Below, piece by piece: positions 34,754 to 43,914 of a DNA stretch of 56,410 bases. How positions within the stretch are numbered: position 1 is the first letter of the stretch; each line of letters opens with the position of its first letter. Below the pieces are notes generated by a model. The model was not told the DNA's origin, did no database searches, and worked only from the letters and a program-made list of their open reading frames with translations. The DNA is taken from the NCBI GenBank assembly GCA_002698425.1, contig NZXU01000029.1:1-56410 (forward strand), given 5' to 3'. A program made the position numbers and the translations under genes. Source of the stretch: Ahrensia sp. (GTDB lineage: Bacteria > Pseudomonadota > Alphaproteobacteria > Rhizobiales > Rhizobiaceae).

Positions 34754-35809
34754 ATGTCTGAAGCGAGAAAGATCAGGATTGCCGTGAATGGCTATGGCGT
34801 AATTGGGAAGCGCGTCGTGGACGCTGCAATGCGTCAGGACGACATGGAACTTACCGGCGTCGCAGACATTGCCACCGATTGGCGTGCCGGCGTAATTGGG
34901 GCGAAAGGTATCAGGCTCTTCGCCGCGAACAACGAAGTGGCGAAGGGCATGCGCGACGCCGGCCACGATGTCTCCGGTGTGCTCGACGACCTGCTTGCTG
35001 CATCGGATATCGTCGTCGACTGTACGCCCAAACGGGTCGCGGCCCAGAACGTGCCGCGTTACCGCGAGCTAGGGATCAAGTTCATCGTCCACGGTGGCGA
35101 AAAGCACGAGGTCACGGGCCATTCCTTCGTTGCGGACGTTAGCTATGCTACCGCGGTCGGACGGGAAGGTACGCGCGTGGTCTCGTGCAACACGACATCG
35201 ATCGTACGCACGCTGGGTGCACTCAAGCGGACGGGACTTCTGAAGCGGGCGCGCGGCACACTTCTTCGCCGCGCGACAGACCCTTGGGAAAGTCATATTG
35301 GCGGCATCATGAACACGCTTGTCCCCGAGGCAGAGATCCCCAGCCACCAGGGTCCGGATGCGCAGAGCGTTGACCCGGAACTGGATGTCGTAACGATGGC
35401 CGTGAAGGTGCCTGAAACACTGGCGCACCTTCACTACTGGACCGTGCAACTCAGTCGCGCGGCCGAGAAGAACGAGATTCTGCGGGCCTTCGCGTCGTCG
35501 TCGCGGATCGCATTGATCGACATCGGTGCCGGGCTAAGTGCACTCAACTCGGTGAAGGAACTCATGGCGGACCTAGGCCGCCCACATGACAATCTCTACG
35601 AAGTTGCCCTTTGGGCCGATATGCTCAAGGTTCAGGGAAAAGAGCTTTTCTACGCCTACATGGTCGACAATCAGGCCATTGTGATCCCTGAAACGATCGA
35701 CGCCATACGTGCTCTCGTCGGCACGGTAAGGGACGGAGCGGCTTCCATCGCGAAGACCGACGCGGCACTCGGAATTGGGCGATGGCCCGAATTGACGACC
35801 CGTCGATAA
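34754..35809 (+). CDS. gap2: Type II (archaeal-type) glyceraldehyde-3-phosphate dehydrogenase
   Basis: The 351-residue protein has an N-terminal NAD(P)-binding fold (RIAVNGYGVIGKRVVDA) and the catalytic cysteine C145 in SCNTTSIVRTLG. Other archaeal-type features are IVHGGEKHEV and HLHYWTVQL. Type II GAPDH is standard in Archaea and rare in Bacteria, where type I is usual. The gene shares the strand and likely transcript of the metal ATPase (AAAGGA ribosome site, 43-base gap). It may be a horizontally acquired enzyme resistant to inactivation or working with NADP, but nothing in the sequence settles this. Confidence 0.88.
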   Translation: MSEARKIRIAVNGYGVIGKRVVDAAMRQDDMELTGVADIATDWRAGVIGAKGIRLFAANNEVAKGMRDAGHDVSGVLDDLLAASDIVVDCTPKRVAAQNVPRYRELGIKFIVHGGEKHEVTGHSFVADVSYATAVGREGTRVVSCNTTSIVRTLGALKRTGLLKRARGTLLRRATDPWESHIGGIMNTLVPEAEIPSHQGPDAQSVDPELDVVTMAVKVPETLAHLHYWTVQLSRAAEKNEILRAFASSSRIALIDIGAGLSALNSVKELMADLGRPHDNLYEVALWADMLKVQGKELFYAYMVDNQAIVIPETIDAIRALVGTVRDGAASIAKTDAALGIGRWPELTTRR

Positions 35810-36043
35810 AAGCGGACCCTCGGGTTTCGCACGGAAAGCGCGCCTGGATCGGTCGGTTGAATCAAGGACTCGTGATCCATGCAGGGAAGGTCGGGAAAAC
35901 CGTTCGCTCAGGACCCTGACGACCGGACGAAATGCCCAACGAGCCGATCACAAGGCGGTCCGATCCGGAACTGCGGTGACGGTTTCCCGAAAGATAGCTA
36001 TCGTACCGGCAACCATAGAAACGTAAACGTCGAGATCACATCC

Positions 36044-36730
36044 ATGTGCCTGTCCCAGGAAGTCAGCTTTGCAGCCAGCGCCTTTTTGGTCGTGGGTGGA
36101 ACTTATGCCGTCACGCGGGCCTGGGCGATCAATCGCCGATATCTGCCGGTGGCGCTGATGCCTGTCTTCGCTGGTCTGCAGCAGTTCATGGAAGGAAACG
36201 TCTGGTGGGGCGTGAACTCCGGCGACCCGGCCACCACGCTTCTGGGCGCGCTGGGGTTCATCTTCTTCACTTGGTTCATGTGGCCCTTCTGGATCCCGCT
36301 CGCATCCTGGGTGCTGGAGCCCCCCGACAGTCGGCGTCGGCCCTGGATGGCTGCGATGTCAGTGGCCGGTCTTGCGTTCGGGCTGGCCCTCTACGTGCCG
36401 CATCTGGCCAATCCGGATTGGGTTGAGGTGACGGTGAACCAGGATTCGCTGGCCTACGAAGGCACCATGATTCTCGACTATCTGATGCCGCGCTGGATGA
36501 CTTACGTGATCTATCTCTTCCTGATTATAGCGCCGCCAGCGATGTCGACTTACTACCACATGCGCTGGTTCGCGCTGACCATCGTCGGTGTGGTCGTGGT
36601 CGACATCCTATTCCTGCGCTACGCGTATATCTCGTTCTTCTGTCTGCTTGCCGGTCTTGGCACCCTGCACTTGATCTATATCATTGCGCGAAACAAATGC
36701 GCACGCGAATGTCCTGTCTTGTTTGCTTGA
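36044..36730 (+). CDS. DUF6629 family membrane protein
   Basis: The 228-residue product starts MCLSQEVSFAASAFLVVGG, the conserved opening of this family, and has about seven hydrophobic segments. The frame is open upstream to 35879, but the ATG at 36044 gives the conserved N-terminus. Function is unknown. It has a downstream overlap with an upstream-extended form of the sigma-factor gene, whose likely start lies 35 bases after its stop. Confidence 0.8.
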   Translation: MCLSQEVSFAASAFLVVGGTYAVTRAWAINRRYLPVALMPVFAGLQQFMEGNVWWGVNSGDPATTLLGALGFIFFTWFMWPFWIPLASWVLEPPDSRRRPWMAAMSVAGLAFGLALYVPHLANPDWVEVTVNQDSLAYEGTMILDYLMPRWMTYVIYLFLIIAPPAMSTYYHMRWFALTIVGVVVVDILFLRYAYISFFCLLAGLGTLHLIYIIARNKCARECPVLFA

Positions 36731-36765
36731 GTGGCCAACCATCCGCGTCAAGAAGGACAATATCG

Positions 36766-37407
36766 ATGTGTAAATCCGCTGGCCAAGGTCTTATCTGCGA
36801 CCACGCTGACGTTTCGGGTCTCTCGCAGACTCTTGTAACAAGCCGGAACGCGTTTCTCGGCTTCCTGATGAAGCGGCTTGGGAATCGTGCTGACGCGGAG
36901 GATGTTCTGCAGGAATTCTGCATGCGCGTTCTGGCGCGGAAAGATCAGTTGCGCGAGGTGGATCGCATGGATGCCTGGCTCTATGCGGTGTTGCGCTCCG
37001 CGCTCAACGACCATTACCGCAAGTCGGGCAGATTCAGCCGTCTGATAGATGCTGTCGCGCTGGAGGCTCAGTCTGCTGTGGTCGCGGATGACCCTGTCGA
37101 AGACATGGACGTGATCTGTGAGTGCGTCAAAGGGTTGGTCACCGAATTGCGGCCGACCGATGCAGAATTGATCCGCCGCATAGACATCGACAACGATGAT
37201 CGCGCGGCGGTGGCGGCGGAACTGGGGCTGAGACCCGGAACGCTGAATGTACGTCTTCACCGCGCCCGTGCCGCTCTGGGTGACGCGCTTCTGGCCCATT
37301 GCGGACCGTGCTGCCGTCATGGTTTTGACGATTGCTCGTGTTCACCGCCCGGGTGTGAGCATCCTGTCGAAGCGACCGATTGCCAGGTCGAAGACACCGC
37401 CTCGTAA
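36766..37407 (+). CDS. ECF-like sigma-70 family factor with Cys-rich tail
   Basis: The 213-residue product has sigma region 2 (GNRADAEDVLQEFCMRVLA, then DAWLYAVLRSALNDHYRK) and region 4 helix-turn-helix (VAAELGLRPGTLNVRLHRAR). The C-terminus carries eight cysteines and several histidines, HCGPCCRHGFDDCSCSPPGC, suggesting a metal-binding or redox-sensing tail. No anti-sigma gene is obvious next to it; the 125-residue protein downstream might be an accessory. The ATG at 36766 has AAGGACA upstream. Confidence 0.85.
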   Translation: MCKSAGQGLICDHADVSGLSQTLVTSRNAFLGFLMKRLGNRADAEDVLQEFCMRVLARKDQLREVDRMDAWLYAVLRSALNDHYRKSGRFSRLIDAVALEAQSAVVADDPVEDMDVICECVKGLVTELRPTDAELIRRIDIDNDDRAAVAAELGLRPGTLNVRLHRARAALGDALLAHCGPCCRHGFDDCSCSPPGCEHPVEATDCQVEDTAS

Positions 37408-37470
37408 CGCGGTTCCGTAACGCTGTGCTCCGAAGGGCGTCTTCAGACCCAAGACGCTCGGGAGGATTGC

Positions 37471-37848
37471 ATGACCAGGGAACCGGCAGAAGCGCAGGCG
37501 ATCCTAGACCTGGTTTCGGATGTGCTTTGCAAGTGTCAAGGAGCGGTGCAGGCCGATGTCGGGGCACTGTCGGGAGAGTTGTTTCTCAAGGTAGACGTCG
37601 AAGGTCGGACTCTCCAGTTTGCGGCGGATGCCTTGGGGCTCACCACACATGAGCCCAGAACGATGCTCTTTCTGTTCTGGCGCCAAATGGCCGGTGCCCT
37701 CGTCGGGTCGGTGTCAGGCGCACGGTTGCCAGACGCCATTCAGACACGCGGGGACGGCGCGCCAAGGGGTCAACTCTCAATGCCCCGGATGGGGCTGGTC
37801 GTGATGCAAAGACAAAGCCGACATCGGCGAGCCCCCGCACGCATGTAA
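37471..37848 (+). CDS. Protein of unknown function
   Basis: This 125-residue product begins MTREPAEAQAILDLVSDVLC and has a core with LFLKVDVEGRTLQFAADALG and a basic end. No membrane segment or known motif. It follows the sigma factor by 63 bases on the same strand. I cannot name it; a GGGAGGA-like ribosome site precedes the ATG. Confidence 0.5.
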   Translation: MTREPAEAQAILDLVSDVLCKCQGAVQADVGALSGELFLKVDVEGRTLQFAADALGLTTHEPRTMLFLFWRQMAGALVGSVSGARLPDAIQTRGDGAPRGQLSMPRMGLVVMQRQSRHRRAPARM

Positions 37849-37918
37849 CGAAAGCACGGAGCGAGCGTCTTTCCTTGTGAACCGCGCAAACAGCGTTCAT
37901 CAGGAAAGGAACACGGAA

Positions 37919-38065
37919 ATGCTCGCAACTCTCATTCTCGCTGGTGCTCTCGTTTCTGAACTGCTCGCACGCACGGCTATCGACCTGCCGCGTGATCGCC
38001 CCACAGTCAACGAGGCCGTCGTAGTCATTCCGGCAGAAACCCCGAGGCGCCCGCGCCGGCACTGA
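37919..38065 (+). CDS. Very short hydrophobic protein
   Basis: Forty-eight residues with a hydrophobic first half (MLATLILAGALVSELLART) and a basic, proline-rich end (PAETPRRPRRH). A good ribosome site AGGAAAGGA precedes the ATG. It may be a small membrane protein or leader peptide; no family recognised. Confidence 0.4.
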   Translation: MLATLILAGALVSELLARTAIDLPRDRPTVNEAVVVIPAETPRRPRRH

Positions 38066-38108
38066 GAACAGCACTCGGACTACCGCTTGACGATCGTCGG
38101 AAGGCGCG

Positions 38109-39266
38109 ATGACGAACTCAACCAAGATAGTTATCGTCGGGGCCGGGCCAGCCGGCCTTGCCTGCGCGATCGTTTTGGCGCGCGCCGGTCGCCAGGTGGT
38201 TGTACGTGAGTGGAAGGATCCTGTAGGCCACAGGTTCCACGACGATTTTCAGGGGCTTGAGAACTGGACCAGGGAACTGGACGTTCTCGAGGAACTGGCC
38301 GCCGCCGGGATCACCGCCGATTTTGACCATCATTCATTCGACCGCGGCACGGTATTCGGTCCGTCCGGACATCGGTATGCCGTGAAGGGTAGACGACCGC
38401 TTTTCTCTTTACTGCGGCGCGGTTCTGGCCAAGGCAAGCTCGACGCTGCGCTTCTGGCACAGGCCAGCGCCGCGGGTGTCGAGGTCCGTTTCGGCGACAG
38501 GGAGAAGACGTTCGCCGACGTGGGCGTCTTGGCCGCCGGGCCGCTCGAGGCCGGCGTGATCGCGGCAGGGCACGTTTTTGAGACAGACATGCCCGACGGG
38601 GCTTGGCCGGCGCTTGGTGACGATGTTGCGCCCGGCGGATACGCCTACCTGCTGGTTCAGGGCGGTCGGGGCACTGTGGCGAGTTGCATGTTCACAGGTT
38701 TTCGCGACCAGGCCCGTCATGTGAGGGCGGCAGAGGAGTTCTTTCGCGCCCATGCCGGTCTTGAGATGCGCAATGCCCGCGGCTTCGGCGGGTATGGCGC
38801 CTACCGATGGCCTCGTAGCGCCATGCAGGGCGTTCATCCGGTGATCGGCGAACATGCGGGCTTTCAGGACGCGCTTGCCGGCTTTGGAATACGCCATGCG
38901 ATCCGCTCGGGCGTTCTGGCGGCGGAATGCCTGCTGACAGGCAACGACTATGTCGCCCGCTGGAAATCGGAACTTGGTCCGCTTTTGGAAGCAGGAATCG
39001 TCAACCGCTGGTTGTTCGGCCTGGGCGGCGAGGCCGGCATGCGCATCGCCAGCCGCAAGTTAGCTACTGGCGATGCGGGGGGCGTGCTCCGCCGTGCATA
39101 TGATCTGATCACCTTCAGGCGCCTGGCGCTGCCGCTTGCCCGTCGCCGCTATCGCAAGGCTCTGGAGGACCTGAGTTGCAGCCACGTCGATTGCGATTGC
39201 GTCTGGTACCTCCATGGCGATCACGGTTCAGCGGGGGCAAATGAAAAAGCGGGAGAAACTGTATGA
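38109..39266 (+). CDS. FAD-dependent oxidoreductase (geranylgeranyl-reductase-like)
   Basis: The 385-residue protein has an N-terminal FAD-binding GAGPAGLACAIVLARAG motif and the overall plan of the geranylgeranyl reductase/flavin monooxygenase group. The C-terminal end is Cys/His-rich (LSCSHVDCDCVWYLHGD), possibly a metal or Fe-S site. The end overlaps the cyclopropane synthase gene by 4 bases, so the two probably act in lipid modification together. The substrate is not identified. Confidence 0.8.
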   Translation: MTNSTKIVIVGAGPAGLACAIVLARAGRQVVVREWKDPVGHRFHDDFQGLENWTRELDVLEELAAAGITADFDHHSFDRGTVFGPSGHRYAVKGRRPLFSLLRRGSGQGKLDAALLAQASAAGVEVRFGDREKTFADVGVLAAGPLEAGVIAAGHVFETDMPDGAWPALGDDVAPGGYAYLLVQGGRGTVASCMFTGFRDQARHVRAAEEFFRAHAGLEMRNARGFGGYGAYRWPRSAMQGVHPVIGEHAGFQDALAGFGIRHAIRSGVLAAECLLTGNDYVARWKSELGPLLEAGIVNRWLFGLGGEAGMRIASRKLATGDAGGVLRRAYDLITFRRLALPLARRRYRKALEDLSCSHVDCDCVWYLHGDHGSAGANEKAGETV

Positions 39267-40597
39267 AACTCAAACCGCTCCTTCGCGCTTCGGGGCTAGG
39301 TCGTCGGGCTCCGCTTGCGCTCTGGCTTCTTGATGGTGCGCTGCGCAAACTCATCCCTACGGGTACGCTCGAAGTTCGATTGCCAGATGGCGAAACCAGG
39401 CGCTACGGCACGGGAACTCCCGCGATTGCGATTGTGATCCGCGACTGGCCGACACTCCGCCGGATCGCCGTCCATCCAGACCTCGCTCTCGGTGAAGCAT
39501 GGATGGAAGGCGGACTGTCGGTCGAAAAGGGCGATCTCTACGGCCTGATCGCCCTTTGTCTGGAGAATTACCAGAACGTCCGTTTGCCATGGCTATGGCG
39601 TTTCCGCGACCGGCTGAGGATGACGCTCAGGCGGTTCACAATGTACAATCCTATCCCGCGGTCGCGCCGGAATGTCGCCCATCACTACGATCTGGGCGAC
39701 GATCTGTACGACCTCTTTCTCGACGCCGAGCGGCAGTATTCCTGCGCCTATTTCGAGACCTCCGAAGAGAGTCTCGAGATCGCGCAGGTTCAGAAGATGC
39801 GCCACATCGCGGCCAAACTGCGCGTGCTGCCGGGACAGAAGGTGCTCGACATCGGTTCCGGCTGGGGTGGTTTGGGGATGTATCTTGCCCATGTGTCCGA
39901 CGCGCAGGTGACCGGGGTCACGCTGTCGGTGGCTCAGCAGAAATACGCCACCGATCGGGCGCGGACCGATGGGCTAAATGACCGGGTCCGCTTTGATCTG
40001 CGCGACTATCGCCACCAGACTGGCCGCTTCGACCGGATCGTATCGGTCGGCATGTTCGAGCATGTCGGCGTCGGGCATTACGGCGAGTATTTTGGCACAC
40101 TCGCGAACCTGCTCGATACGGACGGTGTCGCGCTAGTGCATACGATCGGGAGTGCTCGCCCGCCGCGAGCGCCTGACCCTTGGATAACAAAGTACATCTT
40201 TCCAGGCGGCTATGTTCCGTCGCTTTCGGAAATCGTCCCGGAGGTTGAACGGGCGGGTCTCGTAATCGCGGATATCGAAGTGCTCCGCCTTCACTATGCC
40301 GAAACGCTGAAATCCTGGAGGGACCGCTTCATGGCGCACTGGTCCGAGGCGGCCGCGCAATATGATGAACGCTTCTGTCGGATGTGGGAATTCTACCTCG
40401 CGTCCTGCGAAGCAGGGTTCCGCCATAACTTTCTGGTCGTGTTCCAGATCCAGCTTGCACACCGATTGGACGCTGTCCCCATGACACGGGACTATATGGA
40501 ATCCACCAAAAGGCAGCTGCCCGATTTGAGCCGCGGCAGGAATGCGGATACCGTGAAGTCGAACGCGCGCAGAGAGGGCAGGGTCGCGGCCGAATGA
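39263..40597 (+). CDS. Cyclopropane-fatty-acyl-phospholipid synthase
   Basis: The 444-residue protein is a SAM-dependent methyltransferase of the CFA synthase family. SAM motif VLDIGSGWGGLGMYLA, then VTGVTLSVAQQKYA, then RIVSVGMFEHVGVGHYGEYF, which holds the usual catalytic region, and HTIGS. It adds methylene bridges to unsaturated membrane acyl chains. It overlaps both neighbours by 4 bases, so it is in a coupled operon with the FAD enzyme and an EamA transporter. Confidence 0.92.
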   Translation: MKLKPLLRASGLGRRAPLALWLLDGALRKLIPTGTLEVRLPDGETRRYGTGTPAIAIVIRDWPTLRRIAVHPDLALGEAWMEGGLSVEKGDLYGLIALCLENYQNVRLPWLWRFRDRLRMTLRRFTMYNPIPRSRRNVAHHYDLGDDLYDLFLDAERQYSCAYFETSEESLEIAQVQKMRHIAAKLRVLPGQKVLDIGSGWGGLGMYLAHVSDAQVTGVTLSVAQQKYATDRARTDGLNDRVRFDLRDYRHQTGRFDRIVSVGMFEHVGVGHYGEYFGTLANLLDTDGVALVHTIGSARPPRAPDPWITKYIFPGGYVPSLSEIVPEVERAGLVIADIEVLRLHYAETLKSWRDRFMAHWSEAAAQYDERFCRMWEFYLASCEAGFRHNFLVVFQIQLAHRLDAVPMTRDYMESTKRQLPDLSRGRNADTVKSNARREGRVAAE

Positions 40598-41499
40598 CCA
40601 TCCGCAAAGCATCGCTGATCGTCTTGGTCATGTTCCTGTGGGCCGTCTGCTTCCCTCTCATCGTGGCGGGTTTTGCCTACGCCCCACATCTGACCTTCGC
40701 TTCCTTGCGGGCGTTTCTCGCCGGATCGGCGCTCGTGGCCCTCGGGATGATATTTGGCCGACCCTGGCCGCGAGGCATGCGGGTATGGCTCGCGATCGTC
40801 GGCATCGGTTTCGGGGCCACGTCGCTCGGATTTCTTGGCATGTTCATGGCCTCGGAATTCATCTTGCCCGGACTCGCCACGGTGCTGGCCAACGCGCAGC
40901 CGCTAATGGCCGCGGCGCTTGCAACCGCAGTCTTGGGCGAGAGTTTGAGTGGGCGCGGCAAGGCGGGCCTCGCCTTGGGGTTTATCGGCATCGTGCTGAT
41001 TGCCGCGCCACAGTTTCAGGCACCTGCGGGGAGCGCGTTTGGGCTCGGCGCCGCTTACATCCTGCTGGCGGCCCTGGGCATCACGATCAGCAACGTCCTT
41101 ATCCGCGCGCTGGCGGAGCGTGCAGATACCCTGTTGGCGATGGGAAGTCAGATGCTGATCGGTGGGGTCCCTCTCACGGTGGGTGCGTTTCTTTACGAAG
41201 AACCGATGTCGGTCACGTTCTCACCGCAGTTCGTTCTTATTCTGCTCGCGATCAGTCTCTTCGGTACATCGCTTGCCTATTGGCTGTGGAGCGAGATTCT
41301 TCGAACGACCGACCTTAGCCGCGCCAACGCCTTCGCTTTCCTGGTGCCTGGCTTCGGACTTGCCATGGGCGGCATCTTTTTCGGAGAGTCCATCGGACTT
41401 TTGACGAGTTTGGGCATCCTTGTTGCGCTTGTCGGTATCGCCATGACCAATACCGATCGTTCCGAAGCCGAACAGTCTCCGGAGTCATGCGCGAAGTAA
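40594..41499 (+). CDS. EamA/DMT-family transporter
   Basis: The 301-residue protein has about ten hydrophobic segments in two repeated halves, as in the drug/metabolite transporter superfamily, with the repeat-specific FLAGSALVALGMIFG and SLAYWLWSEI segments. It likely exports a small molecule; the substrate cannot be read. The ATG overlaps the stop of the CFA synthase gene. Confidence 0.88.
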   Translation: MTIRKASLIVLVMFLWAVCFPLIVAGFAYAPHLTFASLRAFLAGSALVALGMIFGRPWPRGMRVWLAIVGIGFGATSLGFLGMFMASEFILPGLATVLANAQPLMAAALATAVLGESLSGRGKAGLALGFIGIVLIAAPQFQAPAGSAFGLGAAYILLAALGITISNVLIRALAERADTLLAMGSQMLIGGVPLTVGAFLYEEPMSVTFSPQFVLILLAISLFGTSLAYWLWSEILRTTDLSRANAFAFLVPGFGLAMGGIFFGESIGLLTSLGILVALVGIAMTNTDRSEAEQSPESCAK

Positions 41500-41604
41500 T
41501 CCGCGGCAGCCAGGAAATCAAAAAACGTGTAATGTATCCGGGTCTCGGGCGTCTTGATTATGAAGCGCTTTTGTACGCGCGCTTTGACAAAATGAGGTCC
41601 TGAC

Positions 41605-41889
41605 ATGACCAGCATCAGCAACACGCCCCGCGCCGCGCATATCCCAATTCAGGCTCTGGGCTGGAGCCTCGGCATTTTCTTCGCAATCACTTACACGATC
41701 TGCGTGGTCTTCGACTTGGCCTTTCCCGGCCAGAGCATGACCGGCCTCTGGAATCCGCTACTGCCATGGGTCGATAATATCAGCCTCGGAAACTACGTCC
41801 TCGGCGTCGCCGAAACCCTGCTTTACGGCTGGTTCGTCGCGCTGATCTTCGGCCCGTTATTCAACTTATTTGCTGAACGGAGTTCATGA
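41605..41889 (+). CDS. DUF5676 family membrane protein
   Basis: The 94-residue product has two transmembrane segments (ALGWSLGIFFAITYTICVVF and VLGVAETLLYGWFVALIFGP). It matches the small DUF5676 family. Its stop overlaps the start of the DUF3141 gene. Function unknown. Confidence 0.75.
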   Translation: MTSISNTPRAAHIPIQALGWSLGIFFAITYTICVVFDLAFPGQSMTGLWNPLLPWVDNISLGNYVLGVAETLLYGWFVALIFGPLFNLFAERSS

Positions 41890-43676
41890 TGGCCACGACC
41901 GGATCCCCCAAACGGCAGCTCAAGTCGGTAGCGACTGGAGCGGCCGCTTCACCGGCCAACCAAAGCGGCCCGAAAACTGAAGAACCGAAGGCCGCGCAGG
42001 TCGAAAGACCGACCGCTGCCGCCTCGACGTATCCTCAAGACCTGTTTGAGCGCTGGGTCCTGTTCATGGACACGCTACGCGAGCGTGCCGACAACATGAT
42101 CGAGCATGAGCGGCGGGGGATGCCGCCGCTTCTGGAGTTCAAGTACGAAACCCTTCTCGACGCACGCCGCTTCGAACGTCCCGCCAACTACGCGTTGCTA
42201 AGAATCACCGAAGTCGGCGACGACTGCTGGGATGATTGCGTCGACAAGGCCAAGCCGCCGGTGATCGTGGTCGACCCCCGCGCCGGCCACGGCCCCGGCA
42301 TCGGTGGCTTCAAGCGCGATAGCGAGGTGGGTATCGCCATGCACGAGGGCCACCCGGTCTATTTCGTCGTGTTCTTTCCCGAACCCGAATCCGGACAGAC
42401 CCTGGCCGATGTGCACCATGCGTTGCGCCGTTTCGTCGAGGAAATCGCGAGGTGTCACCCGGACCATCCACCCGTTCTCTATGGCAACTGCCAGGCGGGC
42501 TGGGCGATCACACTTCTGGCTGCTGACTGCCAGGGTCTTGCTGGTCCGATTGTCCTCAACGGCTCGCCGCTCTCGTATTGGGCCGGTGAAGCGGGAACCA
42601 ACCCGATGCGAATGATGGGCGGACTTGCCGGAGGCACCTGGGCCGCGCACATGACCGCGGACCTTGGCGACGGACGTTTCGACGGCGCGTGGCTTGCGCA
42701 AAACTTCGAGAACCTGCAGCCTGAAAAGGCGATCTGGGACAAGTACGCCCACCTGTTCTCGCATATCGACAATGAGCGCGTCCGGTTCCTGGAATTCGAG
42801 CGGTGGTGGAATGGCTACTACACGCTGAGCCGCGAGGAGATCCTCGCGATCACCGAAAACCTCTTCATCGGCAACAAGCTGGAGACCGGTGAAATGCGGA
42901 TCTGCGAGGGCTGCACCGCCGATTTGCGGCGAATCCAGAACCCGATCGTGATCTTTGCCTCCGAGGGCGACAACATCACCCCGCCGGCGCAGGCATTGGG
43001 CTGGATCCCGAAACTCTATGCGGACACCGCCGCGCTTAAGGCTGCGGGGCAGCGGATCGTCTATCTCATCAACCCCCATGTCGGGCATCTCGGCATCTTC
43101 GTCTCGGCCTCGGTGGCGCGACTAGAACACCGCGCGATCCTCGAAAGCCTTGACGAGATCGAGACCCTTGGGCCCGGCCTCTACGAAATGAAGATCGACA
43201 ATCCCACCGGCGATCCCGACTGCAAGAAACCGGCCTATTCGGTCAGCTTCGAGGCGCGCCACGTCTCCGACATCGGCGAGGCGCACTCCGAGGATGCGCT
43301 CAGGAACGTCGCACAGGTCTCCCGCACGGGTGAGGCGGCTTACGATCTGTTCCTAGGCCCTTGGCTAAGGGCGCTGACCACACCGCAATCGGCGGAGGCC
43401 CTGCGCGCGATGCATCCGATGCGTTGGACCCGCCTCATGTTCTCGGCGCGCTACAACCCGTGGATGGGTGCCGTGCAGGCCGTGTCCGATGCAATCCGCT
43501 CACACCGCAAGCCCCTGCCCGACGACGACCCCCAACTGAAGGCCGAACGCGAGACCATGGAGCGGATCGGCGCCAGTCTCGGGGCGATGCGTGTAGCCCG
43601 CGATCAAGCCATCGCAACCTTGTTCAAGGCACAATACGCCCCCGGCGCCTTGATCGTAGACCAAGAGAAGGAATGA
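41886..43676 (+). CDS. DUF3141 protein, PHA-synthase-like alpha/beta hydrolase
   Basis: The 596-residue product has a PhaC-like nucleophile elbow with cysteine, GNCQAGW (C202), plus GDNITPP with the likely Asp and NPHVGHLGI with the likely His. The Cys-Asp-His set is what PHA synthases use, but the rest is the DUF3141 family. The usual member is longer (about 700-800 residues), so this is a shorter version or starts later. It is encoded with acetate kinase, phosphate acetyltransferase and FabI-like genes, suggesting acyl-phosphate or acyl-CoA metabolism. Confidence 0.85.
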   Translation: MMATTGSPKRQLKSVATGAAASPANQSGPKTEEPKAAQVERPTAAASTYPQDLFERWVLFMDTLRERADNMIEHERRGMPPLLEFKYETLLDARRFERPANYALLRITEVGDDCWDDCVDKAKPPVIVVDPRAGHGPGIGGFKRDSEVGIAMHEGHPVYFVVFFPEPESGQTLADVHHALRRFVEEIARCHPDHPPVLYGNCQAGWAITLLAADCQGLAGPIVLNGSPLSYWAGEAGTNPMRMMGGLAGGTWAAHMTADLGDGRFDGAWLAQNFENLQPEKAIWDKYAHLFSHIDNERVRFLEFERWWNGYYTLSREEILAITENLFIGNKLETGEMRICEGCTADLRRIQNPIVIFASEGDNITPPAQALGWIPKLYADTAALKAAGQRIVYLINPHVGHLGIFVSASVARLEHRAILESLDEIETLGPGLYEMKIDNPTGDPDCKKPAYSVSFEARHVSDIGEAHSEDALRNVAQVSRTGEAAYDLFLGPWLRALTTPQSAEALRAMHPMRWTRLMFSARYNPWMGAVQAVSDAIRSHRKPLPDDDPQLKAERETMERIGASLGAMRVARDQAIATLFKAQYAPGALIVDQEKE

Positions 43677-43679
43677 GTG

Positions 43680-43913
43680 ATGCAATGGATCTTCGACAAC
43701 TGGCTGATCTTGTTGCTCGTTGGCGGGATCATGGCCATGCATCTCTTCGGTCATGGCCATGGCGGTCATGGCGGCCATGGTTGGGGAGGCCGGAGAAAGA
43801 ACACCTCCAACGACCGTACCGCTCATGTGCATGACACCCGGGATGCCCGCAGCGCCGCAAACGAAGAAGCGGCGACAGCTCGCGAACAGCCGATGGATAA
43901 CGGGCGGGCATGA
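43680..43913 (+). CDS. DUF2933-type small His-rich membrane protein
   Basis: The 77-residue product has one hydrophobic segment (WLILLLVGGIMAMHLFG) followed by HGHGGHGGHGWGG, a His/Gly repeat that could bind metal. A GTG three bases earlier is an alternative start. A second protein of the same type lies at 49511. Confidence 0.7.
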   Translation: MQWIFDNWLILLLVGGIMAMHLFGHGHGGHGGHGWGGRRKNTSNDRTAHVHDTRDARSAANEEAATAREQPMDNGRA

Positions 43914-43914
43914 G

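Noticed and set aside
43738..43785. Tandem GGTCATGGC-like repeats, considered as a microsatellite or CRISPR-like array
   Set aside because: They are codons for His-Gly repeats in a small membrane protein; no spacers and irregular unit length.
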